Shown: positions 17,749 to 27,283, numbered from the stretch's first letter. The stretch is DNA of 64,000 nucleotides from Candidatus Binatus sp. (GCF_030646925.1 NZ_JAUSKL010000021.1:35981-99980), one strand, 5' to 3'. Notes: a model not told the origin generated them from the letters alone. Program-made: numbers and translations.

Positions 17749-18936
17749 ATGAAGCGTCCCGAGTCCCGCCTCGCGTTGCGTGCGACCCTCGCGATCGCCG
17801 TCGCAGTCGGCTTGGCGTTTTTCACGGCCGGCGGAATCGCGCGTGCCGACGACGCTCCTGCCCCGGCCAACGATTTCGAACAGCAAGGCGTCGTGCCGAT
17901 GCAGCAAGACATCGTGCCCGTCCAGCAAGACAGCGTGCCGATGCAGCAAGACGTCACGCCCTCGCCGCAGGATTACGTCCCCGAACATCAGGATTCCGCG
18001 CCCGCGCAGAACGACTACTTATCTCCGGATAATTCACCGCCGCCGGACGAAGCCCAGGGCGGCGACGACGATCCGCTCGTTCCTTTCAACGAGAAGATGT
18101 TCACCTTCAACCTGAAGCTGGACGAATGGATCCTGCGTCCGGTCGCGTCGGGCTACGCCGCGATCGCGCCGCAGCCCGTGCGCCAGAGCGTCGGGCGTTT
18201 TTTCGATAATGTAGGCGTGATCCCGCGCTTCGCCAACAACCTCTTCCAGTTGCGGTTTCCCCAAGCCGGAGAAGAAGTTGCCCGCTTCGGCATCAACAGT
18301 ACGCTCGGACTCGCGGGATTTTTCGATCCCGCCGATTCGTGGTTCGGATTGAAGGAGCACAAAGACGATTTCGGACTGACGCTACGCTATTACGGCGCGC
18401 CGACCGGACCATACGTGATGCTGCCTTTTCTTGGGCCATCTACGGTTGGCGATACGATCGGGTTGGCCGTCGATCACGCGATGAATCCGATGAGCTATCT
18501 GTTGCCGTGGCCGTGGTATATCGAGATTCCGGTGGGCTTCGCGAAGCGCGGGCTCGAGGCGATTAACTATCGCTCGCTCCGGATGGATCAGTTCGAGGCG
18601 GCCGACCGCTACGCGATCGACCTGTACGGCGCGGTGCAGGACGCCTATCTGCAAAAGCGCGCGCATCAGTTGAAGGAACTCAAGGGCGCCACGCCAGGTT
18701 CGTCGGGACACGGCTCGATGTACGCGCTGATTGCGGCGCCCTCAACGCTCGAATATCCCTACGGAAACTGGCAGACTCCGCGCGGCCAATGGAGCGAGGT
18801 CAGCACCTTCCCCGACGACGCAGGATGCCAAGCTGCCTTGGAGAAGCGCGGCGCGATGGGCGAAGAGCATCCGCTCGAATGCCTCGCGACCGACAGCCGG
18901 GAGTATTCGCAGATTCTCACCAACTCCGGCCGTTGA
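17749..18936 (+). CDS. mlaA: MlaA/VacJ family phospholipid-transport protein without a lipobox
   Basis: The 395-residue product from the ATG at 17749 has a signal peptide ending GGIARADDA. The MlaA domain runs from about residue 103 (DPLVPFNEKMFTFN, VRQSVGRFFDNVGV, GINSTLGLAGFFDPA, YYGAPTGPYVMLPFLGPST). MlaA removes phospholipids from the outer leaflet of the outer membrane. Unlike classical MlaA it has no lipobox Cys after the signal peptide, so it is probably soluble or anchored otherwise. Residues 48-89 are six copies of a seven-residue Pro/Gln/Asp unit. About 90 residues follow the MlaA domain, with two Cys. The frame is open upstream to 17566, but those residues look non-coding. Confidence 0.87.
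   Translation: MKRPESRLALRATLAIAVAVGLAFFTAGGIARADDAPAPANDFEQQGVVPMQQDIVPVQQDSVPMQQDVTPSPQDYVPEHQDSAPAQNDYLSPDNSPPPDEAQGGDDDPLVPFNEKMFTFNLKLDEWILRPVASGYAAIAPQPVRQSVGRFFDNVGVIPRFANNLFQLRFPQAGEEVARFGINSTLGLAGFFDPADSWFGLKEHKDDFGLTLRYYGAPTGPYVMLPFLGPSTVGDTIGLAVDHAMNPMSYLLPWPWYIEIPVGFAKRGLEAINYRSLRMDQFEAADRYAIDLYGAVQDAYLQKRAHQLKELKGATPGSSGHGSMYALIAAPSTLEYPYGNWQTPRGQWSEVSTFPDDAGCQAALEKRGAMGEEHPLECLATDSREYSQILTNSGR
17890..18015 (+). repeat. Six 21-bp in-frame tandem units in the MlaA gene
   Basis: Six units of 21 bases encode x-V-P-x-Q-Q-D: VVPMQQD, IVPVQQD, SVPMQQD, VTPSPQD, YVPEHQD and SAPAQND. The first three are nearly identical in DNA and the last three have drifted, so the array looks like a recent local expansion at its 5' end. 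It forms a flexible acidic linker between the signal peptide and the MlaA domain. Confidence 0.85.
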
Positions 18937-18945
18937 GCGCGCGAT

Positions 18946-19713
18946 TCATTTGGATTCGACATTTCGCACCGGCGATGCGGGCAAAGAAACCGCCGCGCCC
19001 GACTCGCCCACTCCCGACGCCGCCCTCGCCAGCGCCTGCTCTTCGTCACCCAGGCAGAAACATCCGGCCCGGAACTGGCTCTTGCAGGACCATCCGGTAA
19101 GTTCACCGCTCTTGCCGCCGCCGCATCTAGGCTCCGTTGTCGTGTAGTAGAGCCGGCACGCTTTCTTCTCGCCGGTGCACTTATGCTTGGCGCAATTCGT
19201 CGTCTCGCTGTCGATGTATTCCTTTATTTTTGCGTCGTGCGCAGTCTTGGCGATCGCCTCGCTGGTGTCGCTGGTTCCGATTGCGTCTTTAGGATCGTCG
19301 AATTTGTTCGGGCAAGCCGCCTCGCCGGGAGTTGGAGGAGTGGCAGGCGCCGGCGCGATTTGACCTTTTTCCTTTTGCTCGAGGCAGAAGCATCCGACCC
19401 GCACGTCTCCGCTGCAGGTCCATCCAGTTTTATCGTCGCCCGAGCACGATTGAGTCGCGGTCCTGAGCGCGCGGCAGACGCCTTTGTCCTCGCCGCATTT
19501 ATTCTCCCTGCACTTCGATTCCTTGGAGAGTTCCTTTGCCTTCTTCTCGAAATCGGGAATTGCGTCGGCCTTCTTGGCGCCCTTGCCGGTGATCGGCTTG
19601 GGCTCGTTCCACTTGTTGGGACAATCGGCTGCCCTCGCGGCGATCGCGCCGACGCCCACCATCAACACCAACACCTGCACCGCGATCAGGTTTGATAGTG
19701 CGAGTCGCCTCAT
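18946..19713 (-). CDS. Secreted protein with two copies of an eight-cysteine module
   Basis: The 255-residue product has a signal peptide (LIAVQVLVLMVGVGAIAARA) and then two homologous modules, each starting CPNK[WF] and containing eight Cys. In both, C-x4-C-x6-C is followed further on by GW[ST]C-x7-C-F-C. Module 1 spans about residues 31-112 and module 2 about 134-225, joined by a Pro/Ala linker. Four disulfides per module are likely. I do not recognise the family. It is convergent with mlaA, nine bases apart. Two other Cys-rich secreted proteins occur in this window. Confidence 0.8.
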   Translation of the reverse strand: MRRLALSNLIAVQVLVLMVGVGAIAARAADCPNKWNEPKPITGKGAKKADAIPDFEKKAKELSKESKCRENKCGEDKGVCRALRTATQSCSGDDKTGWTCSGDVRVGCFCLEQKEKGQIAPAPATPPTPGEAACPNKFDDPKDAIGTSDTSEAIAKTAHDAKIKEYIDSETTNCAKHKCTGEKKACRLYYTTTEPRCGGGKSGELTGWSCKSQFRAGCFCLGDEEQALARAASGVGESGAAVSLPASPVRNVESK

Positions 19714-19948
19714 CCCAGTTCTCCTCCGAGGTTACCGCGCAGCGCGGAGAATCGAGCCGCTCGAGTCGCAGTATCTAGCAAACGAGTCAAAGCGCCGATA
19801 GAACCACTCGAATCAGGCTGCAAGTTATTGCTCGATCGAGCGCTATACAAATTCCAGCGAAGAGTCGTAAAGTCCGTTTGATCCGCCGCGCATCGCTGAC
19901 GCGAGAACTCGCTTCACGCCGGATCGCGGCCGTCATGGAGGGATAGCG

Positions 19949-21109
19949 ATGGACTTCGGAATCTTCTACGAGATCCAGGTCGATAGTCCGCTCAAGCATC
20001 GCGAGCGCGAGTACCAGGCCTTTCACGACGTGATGAACCAGGTCGTGCGCGCCGAGGAAGTCGGCTTCACGCATTTCTGGACCGTCGAGCATCACTTCCA
20101 GGTCGGCTTCGCGCATTCGTCGGCGCCCGAGGTGCTCTACGGCGCGATCTCGCAGCGCACCAGCAAGATCCGTATCGGGCACGCGGTCGTGCTGCTGCCG
20201 TTTCCCTACAATCATCCGATTCGGATCGCGGAGCGCGTCGCGACGCTCGATATCCTGAGCAACGGTCGCGTCGAAGTCGGCACCGGCCGCTCGATAACGC
20301 AGGTGGAACTCGGCGGCTTCGGCATCCCCTACAAGGAAACGCGCGCACGATGGGAAGAGGCGCTCGACATCATCACCACCATCTGGAAGAGCAAGGACGG
20401 CACCTTCTCCTACAAGGGTAAGTTCTTCGATATCCCCGAGCGCACCGTCGTGCCGATGCCGATCCAGAAGCCGCATCCACCGCTCTGGGTCGCCTGCACC
20501 AGCGACGACACGCACGAACTAGCCGGCAAGCTCGGGCTCGGACTACTGTCCTTCACGCTGCTGGTTTCGCCGGAGCGGCTGGGGCAGCGCGTGCGCTCTT
20601 ATCGCAACGCGATCGAAACGGCCAAACCCTACGGCGCGTTCGTGAACAATCGCGCAGGCGCATTCTCGATGACCCACCTCGCGGATACCGATAAACAGGC
20701 GCGCGAAGAAGCCGAGCGCGCGTTCATGTCGTACGTCGGCACCACGCTGCGGGTGAATTCGACGGTGCTCGAGGCGAAAAAGACTGGCGTCGATCCACAG
20801 GATCTGGCTCGCGGCCAGGTACCCGACCTACCGACTCAATACGAAGGCCTCGATCCGTCCAAGGTGACGATCGACTCGCTGATCGACAACGGGATGTGCA
20901 TTTGCGGCAGCCCGGACACGGTCATCCGGCAGCTCGAGCGGATTCAGAAGGAGGCGCAACTCGATCAGTTCCTCGCGATGATGCAGTTCTGGTCGATTCC
21001 GCACGCGAAGACGATGCACGCGATCGATCTGTTCGGCAAATACGTGATTCCGCATTTCCGCAACGACAAGGCATCGCGGCCCGCCACTACCGACGCCGCT
21101 GCCGATTAG
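19949..21109 (+). CDS. LLM class flavin-dependent oxidoreductase
   Basis: The 386-residue protein is a luciferase-like (bacterial luciferase/F420) TIM barrel: MDFGIFYEIQ at the N-terminus, the EVGFTHFWTVEHHF strand, IRIGHAVVLLPF, and the GRVEVGTGRS loop. The insert around KGKFFDIPERTVVPMPIQK is typical of alkanal-monooxygenase-like members. It could use FMN or F420; the sequence alone does not decide. It is a single gene, facing an epimerase gene at its 3' end. Confidence 0.88.
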   Translation: MDFGIFYEIQVDSPLKHREREYQAFHDVMNQVVRAEEVGFTHFWTVEHHFQVGFAHSSAPEVLYGAISQRTSKIRIGHAVVLLPFPYNHPIRIAERVATLDILSNGRVEVGTGRSITQVELGGFGIPYKETRARWEEALDIITTIWKSKDGTFSYKGKFFDIPERTVVPMPIQKPHPPLWVACTSDDTHELAGKLGLGLLSFTLLVSPERLGQRVRSYRNAIETAKPYGAFVNNRAGAFSMTHLADTDKQAREEAERAFMSYVGTTLRVNSTVLEAKKTGVDPQDLARGQVPDLPTQYEGLDPSKVTIDSLIDNGMCICGSPDTVIRQLERIQKEAQLDQFLAMMQFWSIPHAKTMHAIDLFGKYVIPHFRNDKASRPATTDAAAD

Positions 21110-21147
21110 CGCGGAGCAAAAATTCGCCGGGGTCGCGGCCGTCTGTG

Positions 21148-22245
21148 TCACGACCACTTGCTCGATCGAGGTCGTCCGCCGGGGCCGCTGTAGGTCGCGG
21201 TGTATCCCGGCTCCCGGTCGAATTTCACTTCGGGCATTTTCGCGCAGAGCGCCTTCCATGCGGCGATCAGTTCATCTTCAGCGCGGTAGTCGAAGGGATC
21301 CTGCAGGATCTTCTCGTCGATCCCGCCTGGTGCAAGCGGATGCTCCTTCAGCCAGCGCGCCGTCATCGCGAGCGCGCTTGCGGGCGCTACCAAATCGGTG
21401 TAGCCCAACTGCGATTTGATCTTGCTCAGATCGAGCACGCGATGCGTGGTCCGCGGCTGCGCGAGCATCGGACGCGCCGGGACGGCGAACTGCCACGGCA
21501 TCGAGACGATCTCCATCTCAGCGCCGAGCGCCTCCGCGATTATTTCGACCCGCTGGCGGATCGTCAGTTGATGCGCATCGCCGCAGTTGTAGATTTGCCC
21601 CGACGACAGTTCCGGCTTATCGACCGCCAGCATCACCGCGTGCGCGACGTTCTCCACGTAGCCGGCGTGACTCAGCGAGAGGCCGTCCTCGGGCACGATG
21701 ATGCGCCGGCGGCCGTCGATAATTCGCCGCACGACGCACCATTCGCGCGGTCCGATCTGATAGCGGCCATACAGGTACGGATACCGGAAGTGCGTCGCGT
21801 CGGGATGAATCTCGAAAACCGCGCGCTCGGTTTGCGCGACGCGCCAGCCCTTCGCGTCTTCCTCTTCGACCGGCACCAGCTCGGCGTCTTCGGCGGTGGG
21901 CATCGGCATCCCGCGAACTTCCAGCACCGTCGGATTCATGTATCCACGATATGCGGGCGCGCCGCCGATCGAGATGAAGCGGCCGGTCCGGCCGCGCATC
22001 ACCAGCGCAATCCGGCGCAGCCGTCCGTACGCGGCGAGCGTCAGATCGAAGCTGCGTCCATCGAGCGCTTGCTTTAGCGCATCCTCGGAGAATGGGTCGG
22101 CGTGGATATGCTCGACCGCGGGCGGAATTTCATCGACCTCGTGCCGCCCGGTATGCAGCATCGCGACCGCGTAGCCGCGCCCGATCAATCCGTTCACGAT
22201 CAGATGACCAGTCGGTCCGGTCCCGCCGATAACCAGCGCTTTCAC
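21148..22245 (-). CDS. NAD(P)-dependent epimerase/dehydratase family protein
   Basis: The 365-residue product has the Rossmann GGTGPTG motif at residues 7-13 and an extended-SDR fold. Part of the active site is unusual: FRYPYLYGRYQIGPREWCVV replaces the common Y-x-x-x-K region found after a Ser in classic epimerases. The GTG at 22245 is the start because AGGAG lies six bases upstream; the longer frame to 22386 crosses the promoter of the divergent gene. It may act on a nucleotide sugar or another NAD(P)-linked substrate; neighbours do not help. Confidence 0.82.
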   Translation of the reverse strand: MKALVIGGTGPTGHLIVNGLIGRGYAVAMLHTGRHEVDEIPPAVEHIHADPFSEDALKQALDGRSFDLTLAAYGRLRRIALVMRGRTGRFISIGGAPAYRGYMNPTVLEVRGMPMPTAEDAELVPVEEEDAKGWRVAQTERAVFEIHPDATHFRYPYLYGRYQIGPREWCVVRRIIDGRRRIIVPEDGLSLSHAGYVENVAHAVMLAVDKPELSSGQIYNCGDAHQLTIRQRVEIIAEALGAEMEIVSMPWQFAVPARPMLAQPRTTHRVLDLSKIKSQLGYTDLVAPASALAMTARWLKEHPLAPGGIDEKILQDPFDYRAEDELIAAWKALCAKMPEVKFDREPGYTATYSGPGGRPRSSKWS

Positions 22246-22373
22246 AATATCTCCTGTATGAACGACCGGCACGATCCTCACACGCTCGCCTTGACGAGGG
22301 CAAGACGGCAGGACTTTACTCGGGGCTAGATTAACGCGCGCCTGGCACGATTCCAACGCGGGAGTAAATTGAA

Positions 22374-22874
22374 ATGATCGCGACACGCTTATCGCTCAAA
22401 CTTGCACTCCTCACCTGCGCGATCGCCCTGATGCTCGCTGCGCAGGTTCGCGCTGACGATCGAGCCGACATCCGCGCCGTCGAGGATCATGTGATCGACG
22501 CGATCAACGCCAAAGACATCGACGCGATGATGCGCAATTACGTCACCGACGGCCTGCTGGTGTTTGACGACGCGATGCCCTTTCAACTCGAAGGCGCCGA
22601 CGCATGGCGGAAAACCTGGACTGGAGTATTTGCCAGGGCGCGGTCCTTCGACGTGAAGGTGTCGAACTTCGTGGTCGAGACCGCCGGCGATCTGGGTATC
22701 GCGCACGGCGTCGTTCATATCGAGTTCGTCGGCGACAAGGGCAAACTCAGTGAGACCGCCCGTCTGACCGAGGCCTATCGCAAGGTCGGCGGCAACTGGC
22801 TCATCTTCCACGAGCATCTGTCGGTCCCGATCGATCCGGCAACCGGCAAAGGAGTGCTCGACGCCAAGCCATAA
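22374..22874 (+). CDS. Secreted SnoaL-like (NTF2 fold) protein
   Basis: The 166-residue product has a signal peptide (LALLTCAIALMLAAQVRA) and an NTF2-like domain: DIRAVEDHVIDAINAKDIDA, MMRNYVTDGLLVFD, and the closing GGNWLIFHEHLSVP. SnoaL-like proteins are small cone-shaped ligand-binding or isomerase folds, and the catalytic residues of ketosteroid isomerase are not clearly kept. It is exported to the periplasm or the outside. The divergent epimerase shares its upstream region. Confidence 0.8.
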   Translation: MIATRLSLKLALLTCAIALMLAAQVRADDRADIRAVEDHVIDAINAKDIDAMMRNYVTDGLLVFDDAMPFQLEGADAWRKTWTGVFARARSFDVKVSNFVVETAGDLGIAHGVVHIEFVGDKGKLSETARLTEAYRKVGGNWLIFHEHLSVPIDPATGKGVLDAKP

Positions 22875-22997
22875 GAAGGAATTCTTATCGCCAGGACACC
22901 AAGGCACTTAAAGTAGAGAAGATACTTTCAAAGGAACTTGGCGCCCGGGCGCCTTAGTGGTGAAAACTTGATTAGTTAGCTCGAGGAGGAGTGCATC
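22875..22997. repeat. Intergenic inverted-repeat element
   Basis: This spacer contains CGCCAGGACACCAAGGCAC and, 30 bases on, CTTGGCGCCCGGGCGCCTTA followed by GTGGTGAA. The parts are partly complementary and resemble the abundant 'caccaagg / ccttggtg' intergenic repeats of many soil bacteria. A related but weaker stretch lies at 48105-48190. Confidence 0.4.
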
Positions 22998-24791
22998 GTG
23001 ATTGTTCAGGCGCGCAAAGCATACAAAGTAGTGACCGAAAAAAATGTTCCGATGAATGCCCGGGACGGAGTCACGCTCTTCGCGGACGTGATACGGCCCG
23101 ACGCGCCCGGACGTTTTCCGGTCCTGCTCAGCCGAACTCCCTACAACAAGAAGGGTACCGACGACCCTAATGGCCCGAGCTATCTGTTTGCCCGCTACGG
23201 CTACGTAACCGTGATGCAGGACTGTCGCGGCCGCTTCGAGTCCAAAGGCGAGTACGACACCATCTTCCAGGAAGTCGCCGACGGCTATGATGCGGTCGAA
23301 TGGGCTGCACGGCTGCCATGGTCCAATGGCCGGGTAGGAACGACCGGCCAGTCGTATCTCGGACTGACCCAGTACATGATAGCCTGCAACGATCCTATGC
23401 CGCCGTCACTGCAGGTGATGGCTCCCGTCTCGGCCTCGTCGGACTATCACGCTAGCTGGATCTATCATACCGGCGGAGTTGCTATGTGGGGATGGATGAT
23501 CCCTTATGCCTTGTTCAAGGGACTTAATACCTTGAAGCGAGCAAAGCGGAACGACCTGTTCGAGCGTGCAAAGGAATATGTCGAAGGAGGGGAGTTTCCT
23601 GTCATAAGGCAAACTCGTTTCGGCTTTAACGCCTTCACTCCCCTAACCGATAAGTGGTATCGCCACCTCCCTATCAAGGACTGGGCCGAGCTACTGAAAG
23701 AAGCTGCGCCCTACCTGGCCGATCACATCGCGCATGCCGACGATGGCGAATACTGGTATCGCGCCAACGTGAACCGCCACGCCGCGAGCGTCAGCGTACC
23801 GATGCTGCACGTTACCTCATGGTATGACATCTTCGGCGAAGGCGGCATGAGCGCCTATCGCAGCATCAAGGACGACAGCCGATCCGAGAAGGCGCGCAGC
23901 GGACAACGACTTATAATTGGCCCCTGGGGCCACTTACTCCCTTACAACGTGCCAAGCTCGCGCGGCACCGGCGATATCGATTTCGGTCCGTCCGCCCTGA
24001 TCGACCTTAATGAAACTCTGCTCCGATGGTTCGATTACTGGCTAAAGGATATCGACAACGGAATCATCGACGAGCCGCCAGTGACGATCTTCACGCTGGG
24101 CGAGAACCGCTGGCAAAGCTTATCCGATTGGCCGCCGCCTAACATGCGCGAGGTTCGTTATTTCCTGCACAGCCAGAAGGGCGCCAACACTCTAAGTGGT
24201 GACGGTGCGCTTTCCACCGTGCCGCCGAACACCGAACCAACTGACACCTACACCTACGACCCGAATGATCCGGTTCCATCACTAGGCGGCAACAACCTTA
24301 CAATTGATATCGGGGTGCAGGATCAACGGCCGGCCGAAGAACGTCCCGATGTCCTGGTCTATACCTCCGAGCCGATCGAGCAACCGCTCGAGGTTACCGG
24401 GCCGGTGAAGGTCGCTCTATGGGCATCGTCGTCCGCTATCGATACCGACTTCACCGCCAAGCTCGTGGACGTGCATCCGAGCGGCTACGCGCAGAATCTT
24501 CTCGATGGCATCATTCGCGCGCGTTATCGGGAATCCGCGAGCGCGCCAAAGATGATGAAAGCTGACAAGCCGTACCTCTTCACGATCGATTTGTGGGCCA
24601 CCAGCAACGTCTTCCTGCCGGGTCATCGCATTCGGGTCGAAATCAGCTCCAGCAACTTCCCGCGGTTCGACCGGAACCTCAACACCGGCGAGGCATTCGG
24701 CGAAGGCACGAAAGGAATCCCGGCGCGCCAGACCGTGTTTCATCGAGCCGATATGACGTCCTTCCTCCTGCTGCCCGTCATCCCGAGATAG
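22998..24791 (+). CDS. CocE/NonD family hydrolase
   Basis: The 597-residue protein has the S15 peptidase-like alpha/beta core with PVLLSRTPYNKKG, the nucleophile motif GTTGQSYLG (Ser119), and an acid/His pair expected in the SWYDIFGEGG and GPWGHLLPY regions. The C-terminal jelly-roll domain begins near VTGPVKVALWASSSA and ends with HRIRVEISSSNFPRFDRN. Family members cleave esters, amides or acyl groups of bulky substrates (cocaine esterase, cephalosporin acylases). The GTG start has GAGGAGGAG upstream. A single gene, possibly read through into the alcohol dehydrogenase. Confidence 0.9.
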   Translation: MIVQARKAYKVVTEKNVPMNARDGVTLFADVIRPDAPGRFPVLLSRTPYNKKGTDDPNGPSYLFARYGYVTVMQDCRGRFESKGEYDTIFQEVADGYDAVEWAARLPWSNGRVGTTGQSYLGLTQYMIACNDPMPPSLQVMAPVSASSDYHASWIYHTGGVAMWGWMIPYALFKGLNTLKRAKRNDLFERAKEYVEGGEFPVIRQTRFGFNAFTPLTDKWYRHLPIKDWAELLKEAAPYLADHIAHADDGEYWYRANVNRHAASVSVPMLHVTSWYDIFGEGGMSAYRSIKDDSRSEKARSGQRLIIGPWGHLLPYNVPSSRGTGDIDFGPSALIDLNETLLRWFDYWLKDIDNGIIDEPPVTIFTLGENRWQSLSDWPPPNMREVRYFLHSQKGANTLSGDGALSTVPPNTEPTDTYTYDPNDPVPSLGGNNLTIDIGVQDQRPAEERPDVLVYTSEPIEQPLEVTGPVKVALWASSSAIDTDFTAKLVDVHPSGYAQNLLDGIIRARYRESASAPKMMKADKPYLFTIDLWATSNVFLPGHRIRVEISSSNFPRFDRNLNTGEAFGEGTKGIPARQTVFHRADMTSFLLLPVIPR

Positions 24792-24884
24792 AAGAGAAGT
24801 CAGAGTCTGCGTTTGCAAACGCACGGCGGAAAGTAGCATTAGAGAGGATGCGATCGCGCCATTGCGAAAGGAGCTAGATTACCG

Positions 24885-25970
24885 ATGAAGGCCGCCGTAT
24901 TTCATGGTCCCCACCAGCCGCTCACGATCGAGCAGGTCGATATCGACGATCCGCAGGATCACGAGGTCCTCATGCGCACCGCCGCGACCGGCGTATGCCA
25001 TAGCGATCTGCATTTCGTCGAGGGGCTTTATCCGCATGCTGCGCCCGCGATCCTCGGCCACGAGGCCGCCGGCGTCGTCGAGAAGGTCGGCAAGTCGGTG
25101 AGCTATCTCAAGGCGGGCGACCACGTCATCTCATGTCCGTCGGTGTTCTGCGGCTACTGCGAGGAGTGCATGTCGGGGCATCCCAATCGATGCACGAATC
25201 GGCAGGCAACGCAGCGCGCGGCGGATGCCAAGCCGCGACTCTCGCAAAACGGCAATCCGGTGCGCCAGTTCAGCGATCTCTCGACCTATGCGGAAAAAAT
25301 GCTGGTGCATGAGAACGCGCTGGTGAAGATCATTGACGAGATGCCGCTCGATCGCGCCGCGCTGATCGGATGCGGCGTGACCACCGGCGTCGGCGCCGTG
25401 CTGAATACCGCGAAGATCGAGCCGGGTTGCACGGTGGCGGTCTTCGGGTGCGGCGGCGTCGGCATCTCGGCGATCCAGGGCGCGAAGATCGGCGGCGCGC
25501 GCCGCATCATCGCGATCGATCAATTCGAGAACAAGCTTGCGATGGCCAGGCGTTTCGGCGCGACCGATACCATCGACGCGTCGCACACCGACGCGCTCAA
25601 GGAAATCCGCAAGATGACGGGCGGCGGCGTTGACTACGCGTTCGAGGCGGTAGGACTGAAGAAACTCGCCGAGCAATGCTTCGATTCGACCAAGGTCGGC
25701 GGTACCGCGGTCATCATCGGCATGATCCCGGTCGGGCAGAAAGTCGAAATCGACGGGCCGCGCCTGCTCACCGAGCGCACTTTAAAAGGCTCGATGATGG
25801 GTAGCAATCGATTTCGGATCGACATGCCGCGCTACATCGACTTCTACTTGCAGGGGCGCCTCAATCTCGACGACATGGTTACCAAGCGCGCGAAACTCGA
25901 GGACGTCAACGACGCATTCGCCGCGATGAAGCGTGGCGAAGTCGCCCGCACCGTCCTGATGTTCGACTAG
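24885..25970 (+). CDS. Zinc-dependent alcohol dehydrogenase
   Basis: The 361-residue MDR enzyme has catalytic zinc ligands in GVCHSD (Cys38), GHEAAG (His59, Glu60) and GCGVTTGVGAV, and four structural zinc Cys (89, 92, 95, 103). The nucleotide motif is FGCGGVG. It resembles class III-type or acryloyl-CoA/aryl alcohol dehydrogenases. It should oxidise a primary alcohol or reduce an aldehyde with NAD. It converges with the SDR gene, nine bases apart. Confidence 0.9.
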   Translation: MKAAVFHGPHQPLTIEQVDIDDPQDHEVLMRTAATGVCHSDLHFVEGLYPHAAPAILGHEAAGVVEKVGKSVSYLKAGDHVISCPSVFCGYCEECMSGHPNRCTNRQATQRAADAKPRLSQNGNPVRQFSDLSTYAEKMLVHENALVKIIDEMPLDRAALIGCGVTTGVGAVLNTAKIEPGCTVAVFGCGGVGISAIQGAKIGGARRIIAIDQFENKLAMARRFGATDTIDASHTDALKEIRKMTGGGVDYAFEAVGLKKLAEQCFDSTKVGGTAVIIGMIPVGQKVEIDGPRLLTERTLKGSMMGSNRFRIDMPRYIDFYLQGRLNLDDMVTKRAKLEDVNDAFAAMKRGEVARTVLMFD

Positions 25971-25979
25971 GCCGGCGAG

Positions 25980-26873
25980 CTACAGCATCCGCGGCATCTG
26001 CAGATCGCTGCCGAGCGCCGACTTGAACATTTTCGACAGGCGCTCGACCGTCCACGGTCCGTCGCCGATGAGCACGCGCTCCGGCACGATGTGCGAGTAG
26101 CGCGTGATGCGATAGCCCATCGCGCCGATGCATTGTCCGTTGACGTACTGCGCCTCGTCACTCGCGAGGAACGCTACAACTGGCGCCACGTTGGCAGGAT
26201 CGTGAATAGTGTGGGCTGCGTCCTTGCTCTGCGGAAAGCTCATCCCCGGTATTCGTCCCTGCGGGATCGAATCGGTCATGCGGGTCGAGGCGCCCGGCAT
26301 GATCGCGTTGACGGTGATGTTGTACTTGGCCAGCGCAACAGCACTGCTATAGGTCAAACCCAGGATCGCAGCTTTGGCGGCGGCATAGTTGGGCTGGCCC
26401 GGAGCGCCCAGCGCCGCACCCGATGAGAAGTTGATGATGCGTCCCTGCTTGCGCTCGCGCATATGCGCCGAGCCCGGCCGCATCGTGCAGTAATGGCCCT
26501 TCAGATGAACGCGGATGACCTCGTCCCATTCTTCTTCGGTCATGTTGAAGATCATCTTGTCTCTGAGGATGCCGGCGACGTTAACCAGAATGTCCAGCTT
26601 GCCGAACTCGCGAATCGCCTGCTCGACCAGACCCTCGCCGCCCTGCACGGTCGCGATATCCGATGTATTTGCCGCTGCAACTCCACCGCTGTCCATGATC
26701 TCGCTGACCACCTGCTCGGCAGGCGAGGACGGCTCCTTGCGGCCGTCAACCGTCACTCCAGCGTCATTGACGACGACCGCCGCACCTTCCGCGGCCAACG
26801 CCTTCGCGACGCCGCGACCGATTCCGCGCCCGGCTCCGGTTACCGCCGCTACTTTCCCTTCGAGTGTGCGCAT
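25980..26873 (-). CDS. Short-chain dehydrogenase/reductase
   Basis: The 297-residue SDR has TGAGRGIG (12-19), NVAG (98-101), the catalytic Ser (150/151), Tyr163 and Lys167. The C-terminal part (MGYRITRYSHIVPERVLIGD and onwards) is an extension seen in a subgroup related to multifunctional-enzyme type 2 or uncharacterised actinobacterial SDRs. A remnant of a related C-terminus lies at 28701-28772. It is co-directional with the next minus-strand genes. Confidence 0.9.
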   Translation of the reverse strand: MRTLEGKVAAVTGAGRGIGRGVAKALAAEGAAVVVNDAGVTVDGRKEPSSPAEQVVSEIMDSGGVAAANTSDIATVQGGEGLVEQAIREFGKLDILVNVAGILRDKMIFNMTEEEWDEVIRVHLKGHYCTMRPGSAHMRERKQGRIINFSSGAALGAPGQPNYAAAKAAILGLTYSSAVALAKYNITVNAIMPGASTRMTDSIPQGRIPGMSFPQSKDAAHTIHDPANVAPVVAFLASDEAQYVNGQCIGAMGYRITRYSHIVPERVLIGDGPWTVERLSKMFKSALGSDLQMPRML

Positions 26874-26972
26874 ATGAAGACTCCCGCTTGCGCTTGCAGG
26901 CGATCGGAGATTCGATCGCGGACTGCTGGTATCTCTAGCGCAGGCGGTTTCGCGAAGTCAAAAGCGCGCTGC

Positions 26973-27263
26973 CTACTTCGGCGGGTAGGGGATCTTTTCC
27001 GGCATCTTGCCGCTCACCCGCGCCTGCTCGATGGTCTTGGTGAGCAGATCGTTCGCGGTGACCAGGCGGGCCTCCTCGGACTGCACCTTCTCCAGCGAGG
27101 CTTTTAGTTGCGAGTTCTCCTCCCGCAGTTTGCGAACCTGTTCGCTGAGCTCGGCGATGCGCGCCTGCTCGCGCTGCTCCGCCGCTTCCTGCCGATAGCG
27201 CTCCCATCCGATCAGCCCGAGCAGCGCCAGGACGATAAGTGCTGCGATTACGTATCGATACAT
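26973..27263 (-). CDS. Small membrane-anchored coiled-coil protein
   Basis: The 96-residue product has an N-terminal membrane helix (YVIAALIVLALLGLIGW) and a coiled coil from about residue 26 to 75 (heptads through ELSEQVRKLREENSQLKASL). It ends in EKIPYPPK. No Cys and no enzyme motif. It lies 20 bases after the MetE-like gene on the same strand. FtsL/FtsB-like shape is superficial; I do not assign a function. Confidence 0.6.
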   Translation of the reverse strand: MYRYVIAALIVLALLGLIGWERYRQEAAEQREQARIAELSEQVRKLREENSQLKASLEKVQSEEARLVTANDLLTKTIEQARVSGKMPEKIPYPPK

Positions 27264-27283
27264 CTCGGGCTACCCGACGATAC

